Assembly: GCA_051879195.1 (NCBI GenBank)
Contig: JBJELO010000287.1
Span: forward strand, 1-64,000
Direction of reading: 5' to 3'
From: TWA4 sp051879195
Lineage (GTDB): Bacteria; Bacillota; Clostridia; Lachnospirales; Lachnospiraceae
Length of the DNA: 64,000 bases
Each line of letters starts with the position of its first letter. Positions within the stretch are counted from its first letter, which is position 1. Below, piece after piece: positions 35,055 to 45,092 of the stretch. The notes under the pieces are model-generated. The model made no database searches and was not told where the DNA came from. It saw only the letters and a program-made list of their open reading frames with translations. Position numbers and translations under genes: made by a program.

Positions 35055-38000
35055 TTACCGATTGCTGCGTCTCTTCTTTTCAGAGCAGATTACGCCAGAA
35101 ATACCCGCACCTGCGATGCAAAACATAAAGAACCACCATGCAGCATTACCGGTATCGCCGGTTGAAGCGCCTGTACCACTGGTTCCGGTTGTTCCACCGG
35201 TGCCATTTGTACCGCTGGTTCCGTTGCCGCCGGTTGTTCCGTCAGTTCCATTGCAGCCACCGGCTGTTCCGCTGGTTCCATTCGTTCCATCAGCTCCGCC
35301 GGGTCCATTCGTTTCGTCGGTTCCGGTGTTTGCGTCATCATCAGGATCGGTTTTTCCGGTGTCATCACCAGAATCTTCAGTACCGGCTGCCGGAACAACG
35401 ATCGTCTCACGACTCAATTCTTCGCCGCAGAAAGAACAGTACTGAACCAGATCATATGAACCATCAGTTGTTGCAGTGGGATCAACATAATTCTCGATTA
35501 CCTCTTCAGAATGAGCATGAGCATAGTTGATCTGAGCCTTGATTTCAACCATTCTTACTGCCAGTGTTTCACCTTCTGTGGCATTGTCAGCAGTAATAAT
35601 GAAGTATGTCTCACCATCAGTATAAACGGTGGAATAGCCCTCAAATTTATTGATTGCAGATGCCATTGCACTGGCAATTGCTGCTTCATCAATAGTAGTA
35701 TAGAAATTATGTGCATGGCTGACTGCCTGACCGATCACAGTTTCCTGTCCATCCACAATGCTGACTAACTGGAAGAAATACATACCGCGCATATTTGCTT
35801 TGTGAGCAACAGCTGCATATGTACTTGCGGCTTCAGAAGCCGTTCCTGCAATAACATCGTTATTAACAACAATACCGATGGGAATATTTCCTGTCTGGTC
35901 ATTTACTACGACCACTTTATCACTATCATCAGCAGCAACGATATTTGAAATGCCTGCCGTGCTCTCCTGAACCTTTAATACTCCATTGTAGATTGCAACC
36001 CAGTCAGTGGAAACCATCCTGATAACCAGCTGATTTCCGTTCTGTACCTCATAACTGATATTACGGGCTGTATTATTTACATCTCCTCCGGCGATGGTGA
36101 TCAGCAGATCACTGCTGAGATCTTCTGAGAGCAGTTTAATATCATCACTGAAGGTAAGAGTAACAATAATAGTCTGATTCAGTTCTTCATCGGCATCATC
36201 ATGTTCGGCATTGGTAATATCAAAATCTGTAACCGTAATCGCTTTCTCTTCTTCTATCCATTTTGCATAGAGTGTAGTGTCCACGTCAACGGTGCCGCCA
36301 TCAGCAGCGAAATCAAATTTATTGCCCGGTGTGCAGTCTGCATCCGTGTACCAGCCTGCAAAAACATAACCATCACGAGTCGGTGCTTCCGGAACAGTAA
36401 TTGTTTTGGCTGCATCAGATGCCTGTGTCTTGTACTGCTCACCTGCGCCACGGTAGATTACCAGAGAATTTGCCCAGTAGCTGGATTTAATCGTGGTGTT
36501 TTCAGTAGAAGTCATGTAATGAGACAGAACCGTCTGGGGAGCCACATCCGAACCACCCTGAGAATCAAATGTTACTGTACATTCTTCCTGAACCAGAGCG
36601 ATACCATAGAAGAAACGATACTGGTTCTCGTAGGAAACCAGACTGTTGTATACAGTATTCTCTTCAGTAGGCAGAACTGCTTCTTCCAGCTGGCCTGCTG
36701 AAACCATTGACTCCACATATTTTGTGTTGATGCGCGGTTCAACGGTGGAATTATTCTTCAGACACTGGTCAGCCAGATAACGGCGGAGCGCAATTGTGGA
36801 ACCGGCCTCATCATCATTTTCAACCAGACTGCTGTAAAAATCGGCAAAATCCTCGTCATAGATACAGCTCATGAAGTAACGGGCAGTACCAAAAAGCTGA
36901 TCATAGGTAAATTTATTGCCATAATGATCGGACGTATCCAGCAGGAAATAATCAGAATCAGAAACCTCCACTTCGGCATCTTTCAATAAATCAGCCAGAG
37001 ATACGCCGTTGCCGCTGAATGTACGGAAACCGGTCATACCGCACTGAGAAGAACCATTTGCAAATGTGGACATCTTCTCAATTTCCTCGGAAGTCCATGA
37101 TTTCACTACTTTCCGGTCATCTGTAGTTTCATCTTTACCGTCTTCATCAATGATAATGGAAAAACCAACTGATGTTCCGGTATAATAAGTTGTTTTTCCT
37201 GTAACATCCTCATATCCGGCAGCTTTTACCGTAACCTTATAAATCTGAGACTGAGGATATACATTGGTACTCCATCTGCCGACAATCTCAATGGGTTCAT
37301 GGCCTTCCATGACATAGACAACCGGTTCATCAGCAGTACGGGTGAATCGAATGGAACTGCCGCTTACATAAACCTTATCGCCGTCTACTTCTAAAGTAAT
37401 CTCCTTCGGAGCATTCGGATATTCTGCAGAACCGGTATCCGTAGCAGAGTCGTCGGCATCCACAGGCGTCAGAGTGATGGATTCAATGCTGGAAAGCCAT
37501 GCATTCGAAGTATTCTCAAACTGAATCGAACCGGTTCCCGTTTCTCCGGACTGACGCAGCAGTGTATTTGTATTGGTAACCAAAACACCACTTTCTACCA
37601 GATGTTCCTCATCATAAACAGTAAATTCAGCGTAAAGTGTACCGCGGTATTTACCTGTACCGGTAATTGTTACAGTTTTACTGCCGATTTCATCGGTATT
37701 GTATTCTGCAGTGTAATCAGTACCTTCTGTCAGTTTCTGGCTGATATTGTAATAAACAGCAAGTGATAATGATTCACCTTTATATACCGGAGCAATATCA
37801 TCTACAGAACCAACCTTTTCAAGGTCAATGGTTCCATCACAGGCAGTGATGCTGTCAACTTTAAAACCGTAGTAAACGCTGGATTTGTCAGCTGTCAGAC
37901 GGATTTTGACAGTTGCCGTGGGCACATACAGGGTTACGCCCGCCAGTTCAGTTCCCGAATACCTGCCGATTTCATTATCTTCTCCATCGTATACATAGAT

Positions 38001-38411
38001 AAAGTCATAACCGGATTCTGTCTGGGTCTGTTCGTCAAAAGTCACATAAATGCCGTTTTCTCCGCCTTCCAGTGTATACGTCCAGGTTTCGTCCGTGTTG
38101 TTGGCATAATTATGATCGCTTTCAGGAAAACCAGTGGATTCTTCGGGAGCAACTGTGTCTTCGGGGTCAGCTGTTTCTTCTGCATCAGCCATATCCCCGG
38201 CTTCAGCTATGGCTTCAACATCGGCAGCTTCACCGATTTCAGCTGCAGTTTCTGATTCAGCTGCGATTTCTTCATCACTGTCGAGAACTGCTTCCACAAA
38301 TTCACTTTCAGCAGGATCAGCCGCATCTTCTGCAAAAGCTGTTATCCCGCTGAATGTGCACAGCATGGTCAGGGTCAGAAACCATGCCAGCATACGTTTC
38401 GGAAATCTCAT
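35055..38411 (-). CDS. Large cell-surface protein with CUB-like, Ig-like and List_Bact repeats
   Basis: An 1118-residue exported protein, last gene of the surface/ABC locus. It has a signal peptide (residues 1-27, cut after A-F-A). A CUB-like domain follows at about 95-200 (I-Y-V-Y-D-G-E-D-N-E-I-G-R-Y-S-G), then Ig-like modules. A domain at about 430-560 has a molybdopterin-oxidoreductase-like pattern (G-V-S-L-A-D-L-L). A List_Bact/InlB-B repeat ends D-T-T-L-Y-A-K-W. A module of about 220 residues (about 725-945) resembles residues 38-247 of the 709-residue lipoprotein. A zinc-like C-S-F-C-G-E-E, a Gly/Thr/Asn-rich stalk (about 1030-1085) and a membrane anchor with S-T-G-D-T-G-N before it close the protein, a degenerate sorting-type end. 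GAGAGGAAGG precedes ATG 38411. Confidence 0.8.
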   Translation of the reverse strand: MRFPKRMLAWFLTLTMLCTFSGITAFAEDAADPAESEFVEAVLDSDEEIAAESETAAEIGEAADVEAIAEAGDMADAEETADPEDTVAPEESTGFPESDHNYANNTDETWTYTLEGGENGIYVTFDEQTQTESGYDFIYVYDGEDNEIGRYSGTELAGVTLYVPTATVKIRLTADKSSVYYGFKVDSITACDGTIDLEKVGSVDDIAPVYKGESLSLAVYYNISQKLTEGTDYTAEYNTDEIGSKTVTITGTGKYRGTLYAEFTVYDEEHLVESGVLVTNTNTLLRQSGETGTGSIQFENTSNAWLSSIESITLTPVDADDSATDTGSAEYPNAPKEITLEVDGDKVYVSGSSIRFTRTADEPVVYVMEGHEPIEIVGRWSTNVYPQSQIYKVTVKAAGYEDVTGKTTYYTGTSVGFSIIIDEDGKDETTDDRKVVKSWTSEEIEKMSTFANGSSQCGMTGFRTFSGNGVSLADLLKDAEVEVSDSDYFLLDTSDHYGNKFTYDQLFGTARYFMSCIYDEDFADFYSSLVENDDEAGSTIALRRYLADQCLKNNSTVEPRINTKYVESMVSAGQLEEAVLPTEENTVYNSLVSYENQYRFFYGIALVQEECTVTFDSQGGSDVAPQTVLSHYMTSTENTTIKSSYWANSLVIYRGAGEQYKTQASDAAKTITVPEAPTRDGYVFAGWYTDADCTPGNKFDFAADGGTVDVDTTLYAKWIEEEKAITVTDFDITNAEHDDADEELNQTIIVTLTFSDDIKLLSEDLSSDLLITIAGGDVNNTARNISYEVQNGNQLVIRMVSTDWVAIYNGVLKVQESTAGISNIVAADDSDKVVVVNDQTGNIPIGIVVNNDVIAGTASEAASTYAAVAHKANMRGMYFFQLVSIVDGQETVIGQAVSHAHNFYTTIDEAAIASAMASAINKFEGYSTVYTDGETYFIITADNATEGETLAVRMVEIKAQINYAHAHSEEVIENYVDPTATTDGSYDLVQYCSFCGEELSRETIVVPAAGTEDSGDDTGKTDPDDDANTGTDETNGPGGADGTNGTSGTAGGCNGTDGTTGGNGTSGTNGTGGTTGTSGTGASTGDTGNAAWWFFMFCIAGAGISGVICSEKKRRSNR

Positions 38412-38525
38412 ATTTCCTTCCTCTCTTTCTTTTGATATTTGGCGCCTTCACGCCATGGTTTATTTAAAATCCCAAAGGGAATCTTAAACCAGTACTTCCT
38501 TATCCACCTCCAAAATCTGCCTGAA
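38412..38525 (-). other. Gap before the large surface-protein gene
   Basis: A 114-base gap with a weak hairpin (ATTCCC/GGGAT around TTT, near 38470-38490) followed by TTTTAAATAAA on the minus strand. This could partly terminate the ABC transcript and lower or separate expression of the surface protein. Confidence 0.35.
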
Positions 38526-39356
38526 TCATTTTTCTCCATTTTTCGGATTGATTCTTTTTGTTTCCTCATCAATATCCACCAGAATACGATGAAGAATCTT
38601 GTCATTTTTTCCTTTGTATGTCTGCACACAGGCATCAAGGCCATATATATTCTTCAGAAGCTCTGCTGTAATGATTTCTTTCGCAGGGCCTTTTTTCCAT
38701 TCTTTTTTCCCTTCCAGAGCCAGCACGGAAGCTTCCGTAAGAAAAGCGTGATCCGGATAATGGGAAGTAAAGCAGATACCGATCCCTTCCGATGCCAGCT
38801 TCCGGATCTCCTGCAGCAGGCGGATCTGATTGCCGAAATCCAGATTGGAAGCCGGTTCATCCATCAGGATGCAGGAAGCCTGCTGTGCCAGCGCTCTGGC
38901 AATCAGAACCAGCTGCCGTTCGCCGCCGCTCAGTTCTGTATATATTTCATCTTTCAGATATGATATTCCCATCCGTTCCAGCATTTCTTCCGCAATCATC
39001 TCATCCTTTTTTCCCGGCATGGAAAAACGGGAAATATGTGCTCCCCGTCCCATCACTACCACATCAAAAACCGTATAGGGAAACGGCGGTGTATGGTACT
39101 GTGGAACGTAGGCGATTTTTCTGGCCAGTTCAGTTTTTGGAAACGTTTCGATTTTCTTTCCGTCCAGCAGAATCTCACCGCTCAGCAGCGGGATAAATCC
39201 CAGAATCGTCCGGTACATGGTGGTTTTGCCGGCTCCGTTTGCTCCAAGAATGCACAGAAGTTCACCTGCATGCAATTCACAGGAAATGTCGTCCAGCACG
39301 ACCTTGTCCGTTTTTTTTCCTTTATATCCAAATACCCCTTTTTTTATTTCCAGCAT
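38526..39356 (-). CDS. FecE/BtuD-type ABC importer ATPase
   Basis: A 276-residue ATPase with Walker A G-A-N-G-A-G-K-T-T, signature L-S-G-G-E-R-Q-L-V-L-I-A-R-A-L-A and Walker B L-M-D-E-P. Q-loop residues lie in Y-V-P-Q-Y-H. This is the iron-siderophore/B12/heme subtype. It starts four bases after the binding-protein stop, whose sequence provides GGAG. It powers the FecCD-type permease encoded two genes upstream. Confidence 0.9.
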   Translation of the reverse strand: MLEIKKGVFGYKGKKTDKVVLDDISCELHAGELLCILGANGAGKTTMYRTILGFIPLLSGEILLDGKKIETFPKTELARKIAYVPQYHTPPFPYTVFDVVVMGRGAHISRFSMPGKKDEMIAEEMLERMGISYLKDEIYTELSGGERQLVLIARALAQQASCILMDEPASNLDFGNQIRLLQEIRKLASEGIGICFTSHYPDHAFLTEASVLALEGKKEWKKGPAKEIITAELLKNIYGLDACVQTYKGKNDKILHRILVDIDEETKRINPKNGEK

Positions 39357-39360
39357 GGCA

Positions 39361-40821
39361 TTACTCCGGACTTTCCCGATTCAGAATCCGGGCAGCCTCA
39401 TCCTCTGTCAGGTTATAATGATAAAATTTCTGATAAAAATCCATAACCTCGGCTTTCATATCCAGATCTTCAAAAAGATCCGGATGAAGAATCTGCGCCA
39501 TATTCATGACCAGCAGTATTTTCTGCAGGCCCATATCCCAGTAGAAAACACCGGAAGGACTCATATGGATTTCATCGTTCTTTACGGCACGCAAAGACCG
39601 GTAAATGGGATTGCTCTGGATTTCCTGTTTCAGTTCTTCCACGCTCTCTCCGTCATTCATGCCGCCATGATCAAGAAAAATCACCTCAGGGTTCCAGGTC
39701 ATCAACTGCTCATAATCGATCTGTGTTCTGTTTCCTGCCTCCAGATCGCCGGAAACTGCATACCCTCCCGCAGCTTCAATCACTTCCATAATGTCCGAAT
39801 ATTTTCCGTAGGTCGTCAGTACATCCACGCCTGCATAATAGACCCTGGGACGCTGCTCTTCAGTAAGCTTTTCCGTCCGTGCTCTGACCCACGCAAGTTT
39901 TTCATCGAAGTAACTGCAGTATGTTTCCGCCCGCTCTTCTGCTTCACTGCCCAGAGTTGCAGCATAGTTTCTGACCTGCACTTTTACATCATCCAGTGAA
40001 TCGCCGGTTTCTCCCGGCAATGCTGCCACACCTGCTTTTTCAAGCTGGTTCAGTTCATTCTGTCTGGGAAAGGTGTACACCAGGTCCGGTTCGTATTTCA
40101 TCAGTTCCTCAAAATTTACAGAAGTATGTACATTATTCAGTACGGGAACCTGTGTAATCCTTGTGAATACCTTTTCGGCCCATGGAAAATCATCTGTCTG
40201 TACATCTGCTCTCACCACAATCCTGTCTTCGACGCCCAGCATCACCAGTAGTTCATAGGAAGGTCCATATACGGCTGCCAGCCTTTTTGGATTTTCAGTA
40301 AAAGAAACCGACTTCCCGTCCTGAGAATGATCCGGACCGGAACCATTATTTTCACTCAGACTGCTGCTGCCATCTCCGTTCTGTGCCGATACTGTTTTCA
40401 CATTTCTGCCGGAAACTTCTGCAGATAAAGTCAGGCCCTCCGGTGCGGACAGCGCCTGAACCTGCTCGACGCTTCCTGCCGTTTTTTCACGGAGAACTAC
40501 TGCAGCTCCCTGACAGGAAGCAACCTCCCACAGGTCATCCGCCCGCTCCACGGCGTCTGCAATTGCCGCAGCCGCATCTTCGGCGGAAGCACCTACATAA
40601 AGATGAACCGGCTGGTATGCACAGTCACCGCAGCTGTTGCTGGCCTGGTCTTCGTATACGTTGATGGTATAATCGAGAAATGAAATCACACCGGCCTGCT
40701 GCACACTGCCTTCTGCGGTGATTTCATATTCCAGTGCTTTCTGTCCGCATCCGGCAAGTGCCGCAATCAGCAGACAGCAGATACACAGCAATGAAAAACT
40801 CCATTTAATGATTCTCTTCAT
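39361..40821 (-). CDS. Substrate-binding lipoprotein with an extra N-terminal domain
   Basis: A 486-residue BtuF/FecB-type binding lipoprotein (lipobox A-L-A-G-C, Cys25). Residues from about 171 form the usual two-lobed periplasmic-binding fold, with N-P-K-R-L-A-A-V-Y and T-W-N-P-E-V-I-F-L-D-H-G-G. Residues 30-140 are an extra domain with C-G-D-C at about 64-67 and an A-A-A-A-I-A-D-A-V helix followed by beta strands. Its tail resembles the shared module in the other exported proteins of the locus. A flexible Ser/Asn/Gly linker joins the two parts. ATG 40821 overlaps the permease stop by one base (TGATG). Confidence 0.87.
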   Translation of the reverse strand: MKRIIKWSFSLLCICCLLIAALAGCGQKALEYEITAEGSVQQAGVISFLDYTINVYEDQASNSCGDCAYQPVHLYVGASAEDAAAAIADAVERADDLWEVASCQGAAVVLREKTAGSVEQVQALSAPEGLTLSAEVSGRNVKTVSAQNGDGSSSLSENNGSGPDHSQDGKSVSFTENPKRLAAVYGPSYELLVMLGVEDRIVVRADVQTDDFPWAEKVFTRITQVPVLNNVHTSVNFEELMKYEPDLVYTFPRQNELNQLEKAGVAALPGETGDSLDDVKVQVRNYAATLGSEAEERAETYCSYFDEKLAWVRARTEKLTEEQRPRVYYAGVDVLTTYGKYSDIMEVIEAAGGYAVSGDLEAGNRTQIDYEQLMTWNPEVIFLDHGGMNDGESVEELKQEIQSNPIYRSLRAVKNDEIHMSPSGVFYWDMGLQKILLVMNMAQILHPDLFEDLDMKAEVMDFYQKFYHYNLTEDEAARILNRESPE

Positions 40822-41894
40822 CACAGAAATCCCTTCTTTCCTTTTGCCAGAAGACCGATAAACACCGGTGCTCCGATTATCGCTGTTAAGATTCCGATAG
40901 GCAGTTCCTGAGGAAACAGACATCTGGCAGCATCATCCACCAGAAGCAGAAAAATACTTCCCAGCACAGCACAGCAGGGCAGCATATGTCTGTAATCAGG
41001 CCCTGCAAATATCCGTGCAAAGTGGGGAACGATCAGACCGGTCCATCCGATCATACCTCCCACGGCAACACAGGATGAGGTCATCAATGTGGCACAGAAA
41101 ATCACAAGCCGCTGATAACGTTTCACAGGAATTCCCATGGATTCGGCTTCATCTGTTCCGAAAGACAACAGATTAATTCTCCAGCGAAACAGCATCAGAA
41201 TCAGTGTACCTGTCAGAACAGGAACTGCAAGCACCGGGATATCAGCTGCGGTTACATAGGTCAGACCTCCCATCAGCCAGAATGCAATAGACGGCATGGT
41301 ATCAAAAGGATCCGCCACATATTTGATCATGGATATAAAGGCCTGAAACAGAGCGCCCACAACGATTCCGCTTAAAACCAGCAGCAGCCTGCTGCTGCCG
41401 GCTTCCGAACCGAGCATTCTGCTGATCAGACAGGTCAGCAGTACTGAAAACAGACCGCTGAAAAAAGCCAGAAGCTGTATCTGAAAGACCGGCAGTTCCA
41501 GCAAAAATCCCAGCGCTGCGCCAAAACCTGCTCCGGCCGAAGCCCCCAGCAGATCCGGCGACACCATGGGATTTCGGAAAATCCCCTGATAGGATGCTCC
41601 CGATACAGACAGTCCGCATCCGATGAGAACGGCTGCGGCAATCCTGGGCAGCCGGGAGCCGAACAGCACCGTTTCCTGCAGTTCCAGACCCGACTCTCTC
41701 CCCAGCAGTTTCTCCTTCAGAAGTGCCAGCATTTCCGGAACAGAAATGAAAAAGCGTCCTGCACAGGCAGAAAACACAATCAGCAGGATCAGTATTCCGG
41801 CAAACACCGGAAGGAATCCTCTTTGTTTCTTTTTTTTCACAGGCAGTTCCTTCTCCGCAGACATTTTCTTTTCCACAGGCACTTCCCCTTCCAT
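40821..41894 (-). CDS. FecCD-type ABC importer permease
   Basis: A 357-residue membrane protein of the BtuC/FecCD family with about ten transmembrane segments. G-A-S-Y-Q-G-I-F-R-N-P-M-V-S-P-D-L-L-G and G-W-T-G-L-I-V-P-H-F-A-R are typical. A charged N-terminal tail (E- and K-rich) precedes the first helix. ATG 41894 follows AAAGGAAG and is chosen over an upstream ATG. It imports a metal complex, heme or cobamide by family. The ATPase and binding protein follow immediately. Confidence 0.9.
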   Translation of the reverse strand: MEGEVPVEKKMSAEKELPVKKKKQRGFLPVFAGILILLIVFSACAGRFFISVPEMLALLKEKLLGRESGLELQETVLFGSRLPRIAAAVLIGCGLSVSGASYQGIFRNPMVSPDLLGASAGAGFGAALGFLLELPVFQIQLLAFFSGLFSVLLTCLISRMLGSEAGSSRLLLVLSGIVVGALFQAFISMIKYVADPFDTMPSIAFWLMGGLTYVTAADIPVLAVPVLTGTLILMLFRWRINLLSFGTDEAESMGIPVKRYQRLVIFCATLMTSSCVAVGGMIGWTGLIVPHFARIFAGPDYRHMLPCCAVLGSIFLLLVDDAARCLFPQELPIGILTAIIGAPVFIGLLAKGKKGFL

Positions 41895-41926
41895 ACGCAG
41901 CTTCCTTTCTGTATCTGCCCGAAATA

Positions 41927-44146
41927 TTATTCCGGCATCCACTCCGTGGGCAGGAACAGATACCGATAACGCTCTTCACCCTTTATTTTCACCGCAGCCA
42001 GATAACCGCCCCGGCTCATGAAATATCCGTTCTGCAGATGAGGCAGAATTGCTTCAATCTCTTCTTCATCAGTGATTGTATATTTTTTCCCAAAATCCTT
42101 CTGAATCAGAAATTCGTCCGCTGAATCCGCACAATAGGACATAAAATACATTCCCATGGGATAGGCAGGATCATTCATTCCGATATACGGATCCAGCTTC
42201 TGAAGCAGGATACATTCGATATCTTTTTCCGGTTCCGCACTCTGTCCCAGCAGAGAAAGCAGCTGATTGTCTTCCAGCCAGCCAATGGTATTGACGTAAT
42301 TCCCTGTCAGATACAGAAATGCGTTATCGAGATGATATGCGTAATACCGGCAGTCATATTCTCCGTTCTGTGAAAACATCAGAACAGCCTGAGCCGATTC
42401 CTCCGGAAAATACCGCTCTTCCAGTGTCATAACAGACAAATCTGCCTGTATTGCCGAAAGCAGCGCATTTCTTGCTTCTTCATCCAGCGTCAGCTGATAG
42501 GTTTTTTTATAAAGAGGATCCGACAGATATACCTCATTCTCCCGGTAAGCCTTCGCCGCCCAATTGGTCTGTCCATCTTCCGTCTCCTGTATTTCACCTG
42601 ATATCAGCTGCTCCTGCTCCTTTTTCACAGATGGCTCCTGCTCCAGAGAAAGCATCTGCTCCAGCTGTCTGAAAGATGCCCGGTCATAATACCAGATATG
42701 TTTATTACCCTCATCGTCCATATAGGAAAAACAGATGTCATAAGGTACGACTGTGTCTGAGATTTCATCAGATGCTTCCAATTCCGCTCTCCCGGATTCA
42801 AGAAACATCCGGTGCAGACTTTTTACTTTATCAATGGATTCTTTTTGATCCAGCTTCAGACTGCATGTAACATAATACCCTCTGCCGGTGCTGCTGCCCG
42901 ATATTTCTCCATTAAAAAATCCAGGGGCTCCCACATAGGACACTTCTGCACGCACAGGATCAGCATGATTCAGAAACCATTCCGTACCATACCGACCGCC
43001 GAAAAAAATTCCGCTGCAGACAACACATACCACAGTTCCCTGACCAATCAGTGACAGCAGATTCTTTTTTCTGTTCTGCCTCATGTCGCAGGAAAACAGA
43101 ATCTTTTTCCAGAAAAGATGAACTGCCAGAAAAGATGCTGCCCCAAAACAAACTGCCAGTTCCCGACTGAAACCGTCAAGAAAAGAGAATACAATGGAAA
43201 ACATCAGAAAACCGGATAATGCAGTAACACATTCCGGCAAAATGATGCCGGTTCCTGCAATGCCTGCATTTTCTGCTTTTCTTCTTTTCAGAACAATACA
43301 GGCCAGAGCAGTAAGCACCGCAGCAACCGCCATCCAGCAGACAAGCTTCCCGTAAGAAACCGCTTCCGGTACCCCGGTACTGAGTGGGCGCACAAATTCT
43401 GCATGTTTTTCCAGTTCTTCCAGAAAAAACAGAATCGGATTCCAGGCTGCATACTGTTCAAGTAAAGACGGACAGACCATCTCTGTTCCGGTATAAACTG
43501 TTTCGCCCCAGGCGTTTCCCCAGAAAAGCTGTTTCAGAAGAAGATTCACGCCATAGCATAACGCAGACGACACACCCATGAAAAAGCACCAGTAAACCAG
43601 CGCTTCCCCCGTTGTCCCTGCCAGAAATGCTGCCAGCGCATACAGGATAAAACTCAGAAAAGAAACCGTAATTATGCCGGCTGTCAGATAGACTGTATTT
43701 CGAAGAAGCCCCTGATAACCCCCCAGTGCTTTTACATTCAGGATAAATGACAGCGCCATGGGCAGCGCAATACTTCCCGCCAGCATCAGAATACCTGCCA
43801 GCATCCGGTTCAGAAACAGCGCTGTTCTTGTAAGACCCATGGAAAAGAAAATTGTGGTTTCCTTCCTTCTGTGTACAAATCGAAACAGAAAAATACCTGT
43901 CATCAAACCGGTTGCGGCAGCAGCAGCCACCACAGCGGGGAGCACCTCCTGATGAATCAGGCGAAATTTCATCTGATCATGTGTAACTTCAATATTGAAG
44001 ATGGAATCCCCGGGCAGTCCTGCTGTTGAAAACGGAATCAGCACCAGAAAAAGAATCAGCCCGATCAGAAAAATCCATCCATTCCCTGAAAGCACAAACA
44101 GAAAATCGTGCAGCCGGGGAAGGCATTTCCTGTCCTTTCCAGGCAT
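41927..44146 (-). CDS. Large ABC-2-type permease
   Basis: About 739 residues with membrane segments clustered at residues 15-330 and a large outer or cytoplasmic C-terminal region of about 370 residues. There is a basic stretch H-R-R-K-E-T-T in the first loop. The arrangement resembles YtrC/D and DUF6449-type ABC permeases rather than known exporters. ATG 44146 is preferred over TTG 44188, because GGGAAC lies upstream and it leaves 16 bases after the ATPase stop. It works with the adjacent YtrB-type ATPase. The transport direction and cargo are unknown. Confidence 0.72.
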   Translation of the reverse strand: MPGKDRKCLPRLHDFLFVLSGNGWIFLIGLILFLVLIPFSTAGLPGDSIFNIEVTHDQMKFRLIHQEVLPAVVAAAAATGLMTGIFLFRFVHRRKETTIFFSMGLTRTALFLNRMLAGILMLAGSIALPMALSFILNVKALGGYQGLLRNTVYLTAGIITVSFLSFILYALAAFLAGTTGEALVYWCFFMGVSSALCYGVNLLLKQLFWGNAWGETVYTGTEMVCPSLLEQYAAWNPILFFLEELEKHAEFVRPLSTGVPEAVSYGKLVCWMAVAAVLTALACIVLKRRKAENAGIAGTGIILPECVTALSGFLMFSIVFSFLDGFSRELAVCFGAASFLAVHLFWKKILFSCDMRQNRKKNLLSLIGQGTVVCVVCSGIFFGGRYGTEWFLNHADPVRAEVSYVGAPGFFNGEISGSSTGRGYYVTCSLKLDQKESIDKVKSLHRMFLESGRAELEASDEISDTVVPYDICFSYMDDEGNKHIWYYDRASFRQLEQMLSLEQEPSVKKEQEQLISGEIQETEDGQTNWAAKAYRENEVYLSDPLYKKTYQLTLDEEARNALLSAIQADLSVMTLEERYFPEESAQAVLMFSQNGEYDCRYYAYHLDNAFLYLTGNYVNTIGWLEDNQLLSLLGQSAEPEKDIECILLQKLDPYIGMNDPAYPMGMYFMSYCADSADEFLIQKDFGKKYTITDEEEIEAILPHLQNGYFMSRGGYLAAVKIKGEERYRYLFLPTEWMPE

Positions 44147-44162
44147 TCGTTCCCAGTTCGGT

Positions 44163-45092
44163 TTATCCAAAGATTTTTTCCCAGTCAACTTCCTGTTCTT
44201 TCCTTTCTATCCTGAAAAATTCCTCCAACTGTACAGGCCTGATGCGGATGTCATCTGCTCCGACCGCCTCCAGGCGCCGGAACGCCTCCTGCTTTGACGT
44301 ATGTAAAATACACAGATAGCCGTCGGAAGTTTTTTCTGTCAGTTCCGCATCCAGTATCCTGTTCAGAACTGAGAGTTCCATCACCTTCTCTGCTTCGGAA
44401 CTCATCTGCGAATTACCAAAAGTAAAGCTGCACGTCTGATAGTTTTCTCTCATCTCCTGTACTGATCCATTGAAAATCAGTTTTCCCTCATTGATCATAC
44501 CGATATGGTCTGCCAGATCTTCCAGTTCTTTCAGATTGTGGGATGATATCAGCAGGGCTGCAGGTGCAGAAGCAGCATAATACCGGAGCATACCGCTGAT
44601 CTGCCGCCGCATGGTAAAATCAAGACCATCAAATGCTTCATCAAGAAACAGATATTCCGCATGAGTGGAAAAAGCCAGAATCAGTCCTGCCTGACGCTGC
44701 ATGCCTTTTGAAAAACGGCTGATCTTCATGGACGGATCGACTCTGAACCAGTCCACCAGCCCGTTGAATGTCCTGTCTTCCCATTTCGGATAATATCCCT
44801 GATAAAATTTTCGCATCTGATTCAGAGAAGACTGCTCAAAAAACGTGGCTTCCTCTGTCATAAAAAAACAGTGCCTCTTAACTTTGTCATTTTCGTATAC
44901 TTTTTCACCGGCAATCTGGCCGTATCCCTGATCCGGGCGGTAAATACCGCCCAGAATCTTCAGCAGCGTCGTTTTCCCGACTCCGTTGCATCCAACCAGC
45001 CCGTAGATTTCCCCTTTTGATACCTGAAAGCTGATATCGGAAAGGATTTCCGACCTGCCGAATTTTTTGGATATATGTATTGCCTCAATCAT
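44163..45092 (-). CDS. YtrB-type ABC transporter ATPase
   Basis: A 309-residue ATPase. Walker A is G-C-N-G-V-G-K-T-T; Walker B is Y-L-F-L-D-E-A-F-D-G-L-D. The signature reads S-R-F-S-K-G-M-Q-R-Q, a variant of L-S-G-G-Q seen in the YtrB/antibiotic-resistance group. A C-terminal domain of about 90 residues follows. ATG 45092 overlaps the stop of the repeat-rich surface protein as ATGA, linking the two at translation. Confidence 0.85.
   Translation of the reverse strand: MIEAIHISKKFGRSEILSDISFQVSKGEIYGLVGCNGVGKTTLLKILGGIYRPDQGYGQIAGEKVYENDKVKRHCFFMTEEATFFEQSSLNQMRKFYQGYYPKWEDRTFNGLVDWFRVDPSMKISRFSKGMQRQAGLILAFSTHAEYLFLDEAFDGLDFTMRRQISGMLRYYAASAPAALLISSHNLKELEDLADHIGMINEGKLIFNGSVQEMRENYQTCSFTFGNSQMSSEAEKVMELSVLNRILDAELTEKTSDGYLCILHTSKQEAFRRLEAVGADDIRIRPVQLEEFFRIERKEQEVDWEKIFG

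Noticed and set aside
35050..35530. Plus-strand Pro/Val-rich collagen-like frames
   Set aside because: They are the antisense of the Gly/Thr/Asn-rich stalk of the surface protein.
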